A stretch of 64,000 nucleotides of DNA from Cellvibrionaceae bacterium AOL6. Lineage in GTDB: Bacteria; Pseudomonadota; Gammaproteobacteria; Pseudomonadales; Cellvibrionaceae. Under the pieces are notes generated by a model that was not told the origin of the DNA, ran no database searches, and saw only the letters and a program-made list of their open reading frames with translations. The position numbers were made by a program, and so were the translations under genes. This document shows, in pieces, positions 35,053 through 43,528 of this stretch (positions are counted from its first letter, which is position 1; every line of letters begins with the position of its first letter). The stretch lies in the NCBI GenBank assembly GCA_003265435.1, contig NOXC01000001.1, positions 124,001 to 188,000 of the forward strand, read 5' to 3'.

Positions 35053-35988
35053 TTAAGAGACTCCCATCCAATTCAGCCAAAACCCGAAAGACACCACACT
35101 CAATATCGTCGATACCAGGATCGAGGTCGCCAGGTACGACTCGCCGCTTTGATAGCGTTGCGCAAACACATAGGTCGCGATCCCTACCGGCCCAGCCGCA
35201 ATCATGACCGCCGTTTGCCCCCAGAGCACTGACGAATCGAACACTCTGAATGTAAAAAACCATACTAACAAAGGCAGCAGGAATAACTTAATCGGCACCA
35301 AGAACAATACCGGCAGCCACTGCCCTCTTAAACCATAATCGCTTATCGATGCGCCCAACACGAGAAAGGCAATCGGAACCGCCGCTTCACTGACGAAACT
35401 GATCGACTCAAACAGAACGGGAGGAATAGGCACAGCAAACACATTGACCAATACACCTGCAATGAGCGCCAAGGTAATGGGATTCGTCACAAAACTCTGC
35501 AACAGCCCAGCCATTTGGTTCACTACATTTTTCACACTGAATTGTCGTGATTCCGCTGCGATGGTGCCAAGCGTGAAGAGAATAAAATTATGAAAAGTGA
35601 CAATAATGGAAAGCGGAACCAAGGATTCTTCGCCCAAGGTGTACAGACAAATCGGGATACCAATCACTGTTGCATTCGAGTACGCCGCTCCGGTGGAAAA
35701 CACGCCTCTTCCCGTCGCGCCCAAGTTCAAAAACAGCCGCGAAACGACCTGTGCGACCAGAAATACGATAACGACGGGAATAAAATAACTCGCTAAAAAA
35801 GGAAAATAAAAAATATTGCCGAGGTTGGACTTGATGACCCCAAGAAACAGCAAACTCGGAATCAATATCGTGAAGGTCAGTCTCGAAAGCGCTTTGTGCC
35901 CTTCTGCGCTGAAAAATCCAAAGCGCGCGAGCACATAGCCCAAAATGGAAATCAATAAAACCGGAAGTATTGCGTCAACAACAGACAT
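35053..35988 (-). CDS. AEC-family transporter (auxin efflux carrier type)
   Basis: 311-residue inner-membrane carrier with about ten hydrophobic segments; the N-terminus ILPVLLISILGYVLARFGFF and LTFTILIPSLLFLGV are typical of bacterial AEC/MleP-type proteins, which move organic acids or amino-acid-like anions. The C-terminal half repeats the pattern (GILQ-like and VMIAAGPVGIATYVFAQRY). It sits directly upstream of the Nudix gene (1 bp between them), and downstream of the MarR-type gene, so the three may be one transcript. Substrate unknown. Confidence 0.85.
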   Translation of the reverse strand: MSVVDAILPVLLISILGYVLARFGFFSAEGHKALSRLTFTILIPSLLFLGVIKSNLGNIFYFPFLASYFIPVVIVFLVAQVVSRLFLNLGATGRGVFSTGAAYSNATVIGIPICLYTLGEESLVPLSIIVTFHNFILFTLGTIAAESRQFSVKNVVNQMAGLLQSFVTNPITLALIAGVLVNVFAVPIPPVLFESISFVSEAAVPIAFLVLGASISDYGLRGQWLPVLFLVPIKLFLLPLLVWFFTFRVFDSSVLWGQTAVMIAAGPVGIATYVFAQRYQSGESYLATSILVSTILSVVSFGFWLNWMGVS

Positions 35989-36012
35989 ACGCCATCCAAA
36001 ATGTGTTTGAGA

Positions 36013-36483
36013 CTAGTTCGGTGTCGCGCCTTCGTCATCCCTGTCGATCGCGCTTTGTAATTCACCACGAATTTTATCCATGGTATGCGCCAATGCCACC
36101 AATTCTTCCATGGGAATTGCACTTACGTGACATCGCGCTTGTTCCGGGATACGGCGCGCATCGTTTTGCAAGGCCTCACCTTCGCGACTCAACACAACAC
36201 GGCGAACTCGACGATCGCTCTCGTCCGCGTGCAACGTCACATAACCCTTACTCACCAGCTTGCGCAAAATCAATGTCATCGCGCCGGCGTCGATCTGCGT
36301 TTTTTGTACGAGCTGGCTGACCGCGACATCAGACTTCTCCCACAGGGCCATCATGACCAGATACTGAGGATAGGTGAGGTCAATCCGTTCGAGCAGCGGC
36401 CGGTAAAACCGCGCGAACGCATTCGCAATCACATAGAAGCGGTGACAGAGCTGATTCTCTAGTTTTAATTCATCGTAAGCCAT
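36013..36483 (-). CDS. MarR-family transcriptional regulator
   Basis: 156 residues with the MarR winged helix-turn-helix: LTYPQYLVMMALWEKSDVAVSQLVQKTQIDAGAMTLILRKLVSKGYV (about 38-85) and wing ADESDRRVRRVVLSREG. MarR proteins are dimeric repressors released by small aromatic or oxidant signals. It is divergent from a MAPEG-family gene and two matching palindromes lie between them, so it probably represses that gene and itself. Transcription also runs toward the AEC transporter. Confidence 0.92.
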   Translation of the reverse strand: MAYDELKLENQLCHRFYVIANAFARFYRPLLERIDLTYPQYLVMMALWEKSDVAVSQLVQKTQIDAGAMTLILRKLVSKGYVTLHADESDRRVRRVVLSREGEALQNDARRIPEQARCHVSAIPMEELVALAHTMDKIRGELQSAIDRDDEGATPN

Positions 36484-36559
36484 GCGACTCTCGTATTCAG
36501 ATGTTCACGGACGCGCCGGACGGCGTCCGGGGGCTCTATGGTACGCCACAGAGAGATGC

Positions 36560-36571
36560 TTTGCATGCAAA
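36560..36571. promoter_or_regulatory. MarR-type operator candidate 1
   Basis: TTTGCATGCAAA, a perfect 12-bp palindrome followed by ACTAT, 77 bp upstream of the MarR gene's start. The same core recurs at 36614-36625. Confidence 0.5.
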
Positions 36572-36613
36572 ACTATTTGCCAAGCCAAAGGGCAACGGCT
36601 ATAGTGAAAATAC

Positions 36614-36625
36614 TTTGCACACAAA
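36614..36625. promoter_or_regulatory. MarR-type operator candidate 2
   Basis: TTTGCACACAAA, with the outer TTTG/CAAA arms of candidate 1, the same preceding C and a following CTAT. 55 bp upstream of the MAPEG gene's ATG. The paired placement in the divergent region fits dimer binding by the MarR-type regulator. Confidence 0.5.
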
Positions 36626-36680
36626 CTATAAAGCCGGGCGCGGCCATCAAGCCACGCCCTCACATGAGGTACGGAGAGAC

Positions 36681-37103
36681 ATGTTAGAACTGACAGGTTA
36701 CAACTCAAGCGTCACCGCGATGGCCCTGCTTATAGTCTGGATGGCTTTGCAATTTATCATTGCGACCGTCGCACACCGCAAGCAGGACAATATGATCCCC
36801 GGTAAGGTTGACGACAGCCTCGATCACCATTCCTTTGTGTTCCGCAGCCATCGGGCCTACATGAACGCCGTCGAGGGAATGAGCCTGTACTTCCCCGCTT
36901 TTGTTGTCGCGTTGCTACTCGGCGTCAGCGCGAATTTCGTCGCCGCGTTGACGTGGATCTACCTTGCCGCACGTATCGTGCATGGCGTCCTTTACTACAT
37001 GATCGCCACTAACAAAAACCCAAGCCCACGCTCCTACTTCTGGGCCATCAGTTTTCTGACGACGCTGGTATTAATTGGAGCCAATGTCGCCGCGCTTTTT
37101 TAA
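36681..37103 (+). CDS. MAPEG-family membrane protein
   Basis: 140-residue protein with four predicted transmembrane helices (TAMALLIVWMALQFIIATV, VVALLLGVSANFVAALTWIYLAARIVHG, WAISFLTTLVLIGANVAALF). VFRSHRAYMNAVEGMSLYFPAFVVA is the MAPEG pattern (R.hRA..Ne.E...f). The family includes microsomal glutathione transferases and related detoxifying enzymes. The start MLELTGYN has GGAGAG just upstream. Divergent from the MarR-type gene, probably its regulator. Confidence 0.85.
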   Translation: MLELTGYNSSVTAMALLIVWMALQFIIATVAHRKQDNMIPGKVDDSLDHHSFVFRSHRAYMNAVEGMSLYFPAFVVALLLGVSANFVAALTWIYLAARIVHGVLYYMIATNKNPSPRSYFWAISFLTTLVLIGANVAALF

Positions 37104-37112
37104 ACATCCGGC

Positions 37113-38066
37113 TCACGCACCCGCCGTCGGCTGAGACAGGTTTTGCCTGAACGCACTCGGCGGTAGACCGAGTGTTTTGCGGAAGTGATGTCGCATGGCC
37201 ATCGCGCTCTCGAAACCGCTGTTGTGCGCAATGGTCTCAATCGAATCACTGCTGTTCTCTAGCTGGCGTTTGGCATGCGCAATTCTCTGCTCGACCAACC
37301 AGGTCTTCGGTGAAATGTTGAGCGTCGCGCGAAATTTTCGATCGAAAGTGCGGCGCGACATGTTCGCCTTGTCTGCAAGCTGGTTGACATCAATGCAGCG
37401 GTCGAGGTTCTGCAAGGCCCAATCCAGTACCGGTGCGAGACTGCCCCGAGGCGACGGTACCGGCGTTTCCACATATTGGGACTGCCCCCCATTGCGCTGT
37501 GCCGAAATCACCGCTCGTCGAGCCACACAGTTCGCGGCCTGATACCCGTAGTCACGGCGGATGACTTCCAAACCAAGATCCAGGCCTGCAGCACTCCCAG
37601 CCGAAACGCCTATACGACCATCCAGCTCAAACAGGACATTCTCGCTGTACTCTATATCGGGATAACGCTGCTGAAAACGTTCAGCGAAGCGCCAGTGGGT
37701 CACGGCCTTTCGCCCATTCAGCAACCCCGCTTCCGCGAGCAAAAACGCACCGGAACAAAATGAATACAGCTCACCTCCCCGGGCGTATAAATCCCGCATG
37801 GCCTCGCACAGGCGCGCCTCCAAAGCTTTATCCTTGCTCGCCCAACTTGGCACCACAAAGACATCGAACTCGTTCAGATCAGACACGCGACGGCAGGCAA
37901 TCTGCACGCCACCGGTTGCGCTTTGTACCTCGTCACTGAACGTGACCACCTCACCGCGATACCAGTCCTCTATTTCTTCCCTGAACAGGGCGAACATTTC
38001 TACCGCACAACCCAGTTCAAACAAGGCTTGCCCTGGATAACTCAAAATTGCAACGCGCTTACTCAT
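37113..38066 (-). CDS. GlxA-type AraC-family regulator with DJ-1/PfpI-like N-domain
   Basis: 317 residues. Residues 1-180 form a class I glutamine-amidotransferase-like (DJ-1/PfpI) domain, with AILSYPGQALFELG and the cysteine nucleophile region YSFCSGAFLLAEAGLL. Residues about 215-310 form an AraC DNA-binding domain with two helix-turn-helix motifs (INVNQLADKANMSRRTFDRKF-like, then FESAMAMRHHFRKTLGLPPSAFR). The start MSKRVAIL has GAGGAG upstream; the longer in-frame reading is not needed. Divergent from the rhodanese gene, which it may regulate. Confidence 0.9.
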   Translation of the reverse strand: MSKRVAILSYPGQALFELGCAVEMFALFREEIEDWYRGEVVTFSDEVQSATGGVQIACRRVSDLNEFDVFVVPSWASKDKALEARLCEAMRDLYARGGELYSFCSGAFLLAEAGLLNGRKAVTHWRFAERFQQRYPDIEYSENVLFELDGRIGVSAGSAAGLDLGLEVIRRDYGYQAANCVARRAVISAQRNGGQSQYVETPVPSPRGSLAPVLDWALQNLDRCIDVNQLADKANMSRRTFDRKFRATLNISPKTWLVEQRIAHAKRQLENSSDSIETIAHNSGFESAMAMRHHFRKTLGLPPSAFRQNLSQPTAGA

Positions 38067-38259
38067 TGGCGTCTCCTCAACTGAAGGATGCTGAATACCC
38101 CCACACGTTAGGCTGCGCTTCAAGGCCAAACAAGCCTAGATCGGCCACTTGGCTCATTTTTAACGCATAGTGTCTTTTCAGCCAATAGGCAAGTGCGGCC
38201 AAAGCGATGACACTGCCATTATTGAATTCTGAAACACACAATGAATGGAGGCACCGCTT

Positions 38260-38715
38260 ATGTCTTTAGTCACACATGTGCCGGCAGCCGATGCCGAACT
38301 CGCACAGCAGCACTATGCCCGCCTGCTGGCTTTTGAAACAGATTGCTGGGATGTGCACCACGCCATGACGCAGGGCCGACAGGATTTTATCCTGCTCGAT
38401 GTACGCAGTGAGCGCGCTTGGGCAGAGGCGCACATACCCGGGGCGCACTCACTTCCGCACCCCCGGATTAACGCAGACTCTCTGGCGAAATATGGGCCGG
38501 ATACGATATTTGTCGTGTATTGCAACGGCCCGCATTGCAATGGCGCAGATAAAGCCGCACTGCGTCTCGCTCGTTTAGGGCGCCCAGTAAAGAAAATGAT
38601 CGGTGGCGTGCGCGGTTGGCTGGATGAAGGATTTCACCTGACCGAACAAAAGCAGTGGTGGCACAAGTGGTTGCCCTCACAAGCCTTGCCCGGCCGCGTC
38701 AGTTGGAGTGACTGA
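38260..38715 (+). CDS. Rhodanese-like domain protein
   Basis: 151-residue sulfurtransferase-type protein. The single rhodanese domain (about 35-135) carries FILLDVRSERAWAEAHIPGAHSLPH and the active loop VVYCNGPHCNGADKAALRL with the catalytic cysteine; a second cysteine four residues on is also in the loop. The C-terminus (WWHKWLPSQALPG) is extra. Start chosen at MSLVTHV because GGAGG precedes it by 8 bp. It overlaps the LysR gene's 3' end on the other strand by 17 bp. Confidence 0.88.
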   Translation: MSLVTHVPAADAELAQQHYARLLAFETDCWDVHHAMTQGRQDFILLDVRSERAWAEAHIPGAHSLPHPRINADSLAKYGPDTIFVVYCNGPHCNGADKAALRLARLGRPVKKMIGGVRGWLDEGFHLTEQKQWWHKWLPSQALPGRVSWSD

Positions 38716-39595
38716 ATGCCGTACAGAGATACTCCACGAGGCGCTCCACTCGGCGAACGCGAAACCGCGATTGCGGGTACACCATGTTGACCTCGCTGGT
38801 CGCCGCCTGCCAATCCGGAAGTACGGCCACTAGCGCCCCGGAGTCCAGATGAGCTTGAGCGTAGTATGCCGGACAGCGCGCGATACCCAAGCCCGCAAGG
38901 GCTGCGGCGAGCGCCACGTGGCCATTTGCGCAGTGTAGGGTGGCGCTCTCCATCCTGTGCTCCTGACGTTCCCCGCTCGTGCGATGAGTGAAGGCCCAGC
39001 GTCGCACACTGCCGGACAACAGCGCATGCCGCCTGAGTTCGTTTGGATGCGAAGGCCTCCCGGCGCGTGCCAAATACGCCGGGCTCGCGCAGGTATAGGT
39101 GGCATAGCGTACCAAGGGCCTGGCAATTAAAGATGAATCCTCGAGCTCACCCATCCGCACAGCCAGATCATAGTGATCGGCAATCAGGTCAACACGGGCA
39201 CTCGAGAAATCCAGTTCTACCTCGATCTGAGGGTATTCCGCCATAAACTCAAACAGCTTCGGCGCCAGAATCTGCTCACCAAACAGCCCACCCACGGAGT
39301 TAATGCGAATGCGCCCCGCGTGGAGCTGCTGATCAGACTCCGCTCGCGCATAGGCTTCATCAATGACAGCAAGCCCTCTTTGGCACTGCTCATAAAACGC
39401 CTTCCCCGCGTCGGTCAGCTGCATGGCGCGAGTAGAACGTTGCAGTAGCTGCACGCCGGTGCGCGCCTCAAGCGAAGAGATGACCTGGCTTACGCGCGAG
39501 CGAGTGGTACCGAGCTGCTCCGCCGCCGCCGAGAAGCTGCCTTCCTGGACTACCTGCACAAACTCCACCAGACCACGTAATTGTGTTCTATCCAT
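38699..39595 (-). CDS. LysR-family transcriptional regulator
   Basis: 298 residues. N-terminal LysR helix-turn-helix (GLVEFVQVVQEGSFSAAAEQLGTTRSRVSQVISSLEARTGVQLLQRSTR, residues about 5-60) and a C-terminal ligand-binding domain with IRINSVGGLFGEQILAPKL and LAVRMGELEDSSLIARPL, close to the CrgA-like group. Divergent from the aldo/keto reductase gene 95 bp away, the likely target. The effector is not predictable. Confidence 0.93.
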   Translation of the reverse strand: MDRTQLRGLVEFVQVVQEGSFSAAAEQLGTTRSRVSQVISSLEARTGVQLLQRSTRAMQLTDAGKAFYEQCQRGLAVIDEAYARAESDQQLHAGRIRINSVGGLFGEQILAPKLFEFMAEYPQIEVELDFSSARVDLIADHYDLAVRMGELEDSSLIARPLVRYATYTCASPAYLARAGRPSHPNELRRHALLSGSVRRWAFTHRTSGERQEHRMESATLHCANGHVALAAALAGLGIARCPAYYAQAHLDSGALVAVLPDWQAATSEVNMVYPQSRFRVRRVERLVEYLCTAFSHSN

Positions 39596-39690
39596 TTGTT
39601 AAGTTTTACTAACCAATATGAGAAGGTTTTGATTATAGATCAACAATCTCCGGCTTCGTATAGTGACGGCTTTTTGTAAGAGGAAATGCA

Positions 39691-40671
39691 ATGCGCACAA
39701 GAACGTTGGGCCGCAGTGGCTTTGAGGTATCGGAGATCGGTCTGGGTTGCTGGCAGCTCGGCAATGACTTTGGTGCGCTGACGGAGCAGCAGTCCACCGA
39801 GATTCTTAACGCGAGCACCGAAGCGGGAATACAGTTTCTGGATACGGCCGACGTTTACGGTGGCGGGTTGAGCGAAGAGCGCCTTGGCAAGTGGCTGAAG
39901 CACGCGGCACAGCGCCCCTTGATTGCGACCAAAGTCGGCCGTGACGGAAACTTATACCCCGACGGCTATACCCGTGAAAAAGTAAAAGCCAATATCGCTG
40001 GCTCCGCCAAACGCTTGGGCGTGGAGGCTTTAGATCTTGTACAACTCCACTGCGTCCCAGAAAATGTCCTGTATGACGGGGATCTATTGAGCTGGATGGA
40101 AGACTTTCAGCAGGAGGGCCTAATTCGCGCATTTGGCGCCAGTGTGGAAATGATCGATCAAGCACTTTTCTGCCTGAAGCACCCCAAGCTTACAAGCCTG
40201 CAGATCTTATTTAATGTGTTTCGCCAAGACGCGTGTGAATCTCTGTTACCCGCAGCTGACGCAGCCGACGTCGGTATTATCGTACGGCTGCCACTCGCCA
40301 GTGGCCTGCTCAGCGGGAAAATGCGCAAAGACCAGCAATTCGAAGCGGGAGACCACCGCCACTACAATCGGGACGGCGCGGCTTTTCATGTGGGCGAAAC
40401 CTTCAATGGCCTGCCCTTCGAAACAGGGGTCGCACTCGCCGAGCAGCTGCAGGATGAACTCGACACCTCATTGACTTTGCAACAAGTTGCATTGCGCTGG
40501 ATTTTGGACCAGCCGCAAGTCAGCACGATTATCGCGGGTGCCAGCCGAGCCGAGCAGGTTCGCGCGAATGCGGCGGTGTCCGATCTGCCTGCGCTGGGCG
40601 AAGAACAGCATGTATTTCTACGTGATTTCTACTACACGCAGGTACGTGAGCATATTCGCGGCGGTATCTAG
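39691..40671 (+). CDS. Aldo/keto reductase
   Basis: 326-residue NADPH-dependent TIM-barrel oxidoreductase. Catalytic residues are visible: D and Y in FLDTADVYGGG (about 50-60), K in LIATKVG, and H in LVQLHC; the C-terminal GASRAEQV binds NADPH phosphate. The sequence is closest to the YajO/IolS-like group acting on aldehydes and ketones. GAGGAAA precedes the ATG. Divergent from the LysR gene, which may regulate it. Specific substrate unknown. Confidence 0.93.
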   Translation: MRTRTLGRSGFEVSEIGLGCWQLGNDFGALTEQQSTEILNASTEAGIQFLDTADVYGGGLSEERLGKWLKHAAQRPLIATKVGRDGNLYPDGYTREKVKANIAGSAKRLGVEALDLVQLHCVPENVLYDGDLLSWMEDFQQEGLIRAFGASVEMIDQALFCLKHPKLTSLQILFNVFRQDACESLLPAADAADVGIIVRLPLASGLLSGKMRKDQQFEAGDHRHYNRDGAAFHVGETFNGLPFETGVALAEQLQDELDTSLTLQQVALRWILDQPQVSTIIAGASRAEQVRANAAVSDLPALGEEQHVFLRDFYYTQVREHIRGGI

Positions 40672-40695
40672 TGCCTTTGGTAGTCTGCGCCGGCC

Positions 40696-41163
40696 TTAAC
40701 TCGGCGCAGGCTCCGGATTAGAGAACATAAACGCGGCGGGCGAGCTTCCGTGGTCCTGCACGCGCTGAAGGCGAGCCTGGGCTTCCTCCAATGTCGGCAC
40801 GTCGCCCGCCCGGATCCACCAGAGCGCCAAATGGGGCTGGCGAGGCCGTTGAAACCACTGGCTTCGACGTCGCATGACCTCACGATGACGCGAGTCATAC
40901 ACAAACGCCTTCAGTGACTCAATCCCATCCCAGACACTGAGATTCACGACCGTCCGTGGCGACCCAAATAAGGCATGCACCCGCGTGTCCTCCATGGGAA
41001 TGTCCACTCTCGTGACGAACCCGGCACTCCGCTCGGCGAGCGCATTTATACTTTCAATCTCAGCGACAAAATCCGCGAGCAACGGAGAATTGAGGTCATC
41101 TCGCGCTTCCGCAACATTGATTTGGGCGAGATGCCAGGCGCTGTCCTTGTTATTGTCGACCAC
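40696..41163 (-). CDS. DUF3291 domain protein
   Basis: 155 residues; begins WHLAQINVAEARDDLNSPLLADFVAEIESINALAERSAGFVWR-like and contains VVNLSVWDGIESLKAFVYDSRHREVMRRRSQWF, the DUF3291 signature, which resembles an antibiotic-biosynthesis-monooxygenase (ferredoxin-like barrel) fold. The start is GTG at 41163, with GAGGTAGG upstream. It begins 5 bp after the GNAT gene on the same strand and is probably co-transcribed. Function is unknown. Confidence 0.85.
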   Translation of the reverse strand: MVDNNKDSAWHLAQINVAEARDDLNSPLLADFVAEIESINALAERSAGFVTRVDIPMEDTRVHALFGSPRTVVNLSVWDGIESLKAFVYDSRHREVMRRRSQWFQRPRQPHLALWWIRAGDVPTLEEAQARLQRVQDHGSSPAAFMFSNPEPAPS

Positions 41164-41168
41164 GTTAC

Positions 41169-41627
41169 CTACCTCAGAGTCTTACTGTAAAAAACACTGT
41201 TCGGGTCGGGCTGATAGGGTTCGAACGGCGCCACTTCCACGAAACCGTGCTTAAGATAAAACGCGCGCGCAGCGTTGAAGTACGGCATCGTGCCCGTCTC
41301 CAGACTGAGTTCTTCGTAGCCACGAGACAATGCCTCGTGCTCCAAATGCTGAAGCAATCGCGCCGCCGCACCTTTTTGTCGGTACTTATCTGCGGTGCGC
41401 ATGGATTTGATTTCGCCATGGCGGGGATTCAGCGCCCTCAATGCAATGCACCCGACCACATCCTCACCCGACCAGAGCGACCAGAACGTAATGTCATCGT
41501 GACGCAAGGCATCGAGACTCAGAGTGTGGATGCTTTCAGGCGGCGACACCGCATGCATGTCGGCGATGTGCTCCTCAATGAGTGCGGCGACAGCGGGGTG
41601 ATGAAGTGTATTGTTTCGAATGTCCAC
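41169..41627 (-). CDS. GNAT-family N-acetyltransferase
   Basis: 152 residues with the acetyl-CoA motif KYRQKGAAARLLQHLEHEALSRGY (Q/RxxG.G/A pattern), the central beta strands WSLWSGEDVVGCIALRAL and the C-terminal YFNAARAFYLKHGFVEVAPFEPY. Acceptor is unknown; a free small amine is likely. Followed by the DUF3291 gene in the same direction. Confidence 0.92.
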   Translation of the reverse strand: MDIRNNTLHHPAVAALIEEHIADMHAVSPPESIHTLSLDALRHDDITFWSLWSGEDVVGCIALRALNPRHGEIKSMRTADKYRQKGAAARLLQHLEHEALSRGYEELSLETGTMPYFNAARAFYLKHGFVEVAPFEPYQPDPNSVFYSKTLR

Positions 41628-41702
41628 GATCGTCCCTGCAAAACTGAGTTTCTTTTACACAAACCTCGAACTCGTTAGGACACTTGCCAATGCGCCTACC
41701 GC

Positions 41703-42050
41703 TTAAGGAAGTACTTTGATTAAATCCGCATCCACGCTTCGTTTGCGGCCATCTTTGTCCACTTCACCAATAATTTGTATGCGCATTTCCGGCGTCACGG
41801 TTTCGCCATTGAAATCTTCGGCATCTATTTCGACCTCGACCATCCCCGATGCGTCTTTAAAGTGATACTTTTCTGGACCTATTTTTTCGACGAGATACCC
41901 TTCGAGCCGAACCGGCATATCATCTTTTGCATCTTTGACTTGCGCCGCTTGCGTAATGTGGTCCGAGGCCGAACCCGGTCCCACGAATTCAGCTGACGTA
42001 AACAGCGACAAGGACAAAAGAAAAAGCGCTAAAATCGAGCGGACTGTCAT
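41703..42050 (-). CDS. BOF-family (YgiW/YdeI type) periplasmic OB-fold stress protein
   Basis: 115 residues with a signal peptide (SILALFLLSLSLFTSAEF). The mature part is an OB-fold: DMPVRLEGYLVEKIGPEKYHFKDASGMVEVEIDAEDFNGETVTPEMRIQIIGEVDKDG, matching the NirD/YgiW/YdeI family linked to stress tolerance and signalling in enterics. Start MTVRSILA chosen with AAGGAAGG upstream; a longer in-frame reading to 42290 lacks a ribosome binding site and has a non-homologous N-terminus. Confidence 0.88.
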   Translation of the reverse strand: MTVRSILALFLLSLSLFTSAEFVGPGSASDHITQAAQVKDAKDDMPVRLEGYLVEKIGPEKYHFKDASGMVEVEIDAEDFNGETVTPEMRIQIIGEVDKDGRKRSVDADLIKVLP

Positions 42051-42394
42051 CTTAAACACCTTCCTTGCGTTAATTTGAATCAGAGCCCTCGAGCATAGCA
42101 CGCACCTCGAAAAAAGAAGAAATCCAAAATTTACGTTCAGCCCAGAACGAAGTTGTGACCGGGTGGTCAAAGGTAACGAGTACGGCGTAACACTATTTTT
42201 CGCTTTGGACACGGTCTTGTAATTTTTGCCATGCATAGTGCCCGCATTACCAAGGTGGCCACCATTAACACCCGTCTCACCGGCCTTCATGCCTAGTAAA
42301 ATCGGGGCTTCACCAATGTGGCACCAAACCTGCTAGCCAAAGCTGCCAGAAGACATCGCGCAGACCATCGCCACAACGAATTCAGTACAGGATT
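42051..42394. other. Intergenic region, 344 bp
   Basis: No gene, RNA or clear terminator seen. It must hold the promoters of the BOF gene (minus) and the exonuclease gene (plus). The extended reading of the BOF frame across it has no family support. Confidence 0.5.
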
Positions 42395-42949
42395 ATGGAA
42401 ACCAAAAACGCATTTAATGGAAATGTCATCGACCTCGAAGCATCAGGATTAAGCCCGGATGGCTATCCGATAGAGGTTGGCGTCGTATTGGGATCGGGGG
42501 AAAGTTTTGATGCCCTGATCAAGCCCCTACCGCATTGGCAAGATTGGGACGAATACGCTCAGGAAATTCACGGCATCACACGCGAGCAGCTCGAAAGAGA
42601 AGGTATGCATCCGCGTGCGGTATGCGAAAAGCTGAATGCTTTGTGCTACGGCAAAACGCTTTATAGTGATTGCTGGGTCTACGACCACCGCTGGCTGCAT
42701 AAACTCTTCGGCGACTTGGGTATGCACATGACCTTTCGATGCAGTGCCATAGAATACCTGCTCTCCGAAGAGCAACTCAGCCGCTGGCAGCATAATAAAA
42801 ATGCATTCGTGCATGCGACAGGGATTCGTCCGCATCGCGCGCTCAACGATGCGGTGATTATCTCTGAAACGCTCGAGCGTGAATGCATTTTGCAAACGCC
42901 CAGCCATTTGGTTGGCGGCCGCGATACGACGACGGCCGTGGCGGTCTAG
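42395..42949 (+). CDS. DnaQ-like 3'-5' exonuclease
   Basis: 184 residues of the DEDDh superfamily: Exo I VIDLEASGL (Asp13, Glu15), the HGIT segment, Exo II region YSDCWVYDHRWLHK (Asp) and Exo III HRALNDA (His/Asp about 147/152). It would remove nucleotides from 3' ends of DNA or RNA in the cytoplasm. The target pathway is unclear: repair or RNA turnover. Its TAG stop lies in the second copy of the 21-bp motif. Confidence 0.88.
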   Translation: METKNAFNGNVIDLEASGLSPDGYPIEVGVVLGSGESFDALIKPLPHWQDWDEYAQEIHGITREQLEREGMHPRAVCEKLNALCYGKTLYSDCWVYDHRWLHKLFGDLGMHMTFRCSAIEYLLSEEQLSRWQHNKNAFVHATGIRPHRALNDAVIISETLERECILQTPSHLVGGRDTTTAVAV

Positions 42950-42965
42950 GGCCTGTTAACCCTAG
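42945..42965. repeat. Copy 2 of the 21-bp stop-codon motif
   Basis: TCTAGGGCCTGTTAAC followed by C and CTAG; differs from copy 1 (5995-6015) by one base. It ends the exonuclease gene on plus and the PNPOx-like gene on minus, in the same register as copy 1. Confidence 0.7.
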
Positions 42966-43492
42966 GATTCAGGCGACAGAACGGCGGTTGGGAAATCGTC
43001 GAGGCTGCGCTGGTTTTTCTTGTGCCAGTAGGCTTCGATCCCCTCCTGGCCCTGCTTTTCTGCCCAGCTCGACAGTTGACCGCGCTCGCCTTCATAGTTG
43101 AAGAACGGCACCGCCATCCCGCAGGAGTTCTGAACAAGATCCACTTCCAAGTCAAAAATCTGCCTAGCGCCCGGCAGCTCAGGTAGCATCGCGCTTAATG
43201 TCTCCCAGTCGGGATCATAGGGGTGGCAGACACGCGCCTTACCATACAAGCGAAGTATGAGTGGTGCCCCTTCAAATGCCGCAAACATCAAAGTCATGCG
43301 AGGGTTTTTCCGCACATGCGCGGCTGTCTCGTTTCCGCTACCGGTGACATTGAGCCAAATCACGCGCTTCTCACTCAATACCCGCAACGAATCCATGCCC
43401 TTGGGCGACAGGTTTACGCGCCCTTCCTCCGCCGCCGTGGCAACAAAAAACAGTTTTTGCTGTTCGATAAATTGCCGGTGTTGCTCCGACAT
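42962..43492 (-). CDS. Pyridoxamine 5'-phosphate oxidase-family protein
   Basis: 176 residues, split-barrel FMN-binding fold: FVATAAEEGRVNLSPKGMDSLRVLSEKRVIWLNVTGSGNETAAHVRKNPRMTLMF with the FMN-binding segment, and VPFFNYEGERGQL at the C-terminus. The closest group is 'pyridoxamine 5'-phosphate oxidase family' with unknown reductase-like role rather than PdxH itself. A GTG start at 43513 in frame is possible. It converges with the exonuclease gene; the two stops share the 21-bp motif. Confidence 0.88.
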   Translation of the reverse strand: MSEQHRQFIEQQKLFFVATAAEEGRVNLSPKGMDSLRVLSEKRVIWLNVTGSGNETAAHVRKNPRMTLMFAAFEGAPLILRLYGKARVCHPYDPDWETLSAMLPELPGARQIFDLEVDLVQNSCGMAVPFFNYEGERGQLSSWAEKQGQEGIEAYWHKKNQRSLDDFPTAVLSPES

Positions 43493-43528
43493 CGATTCAC
43501 TTCGTGCGCCCACTATTCCATCCCTCGT

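Noticed and set aside
42051-42290. Upstream extension of the BOF gene frame
   Set aside because: No ribosome binding site for the longer start, and the added part is unlike the family; the signal peptide start at 42050 fits better.
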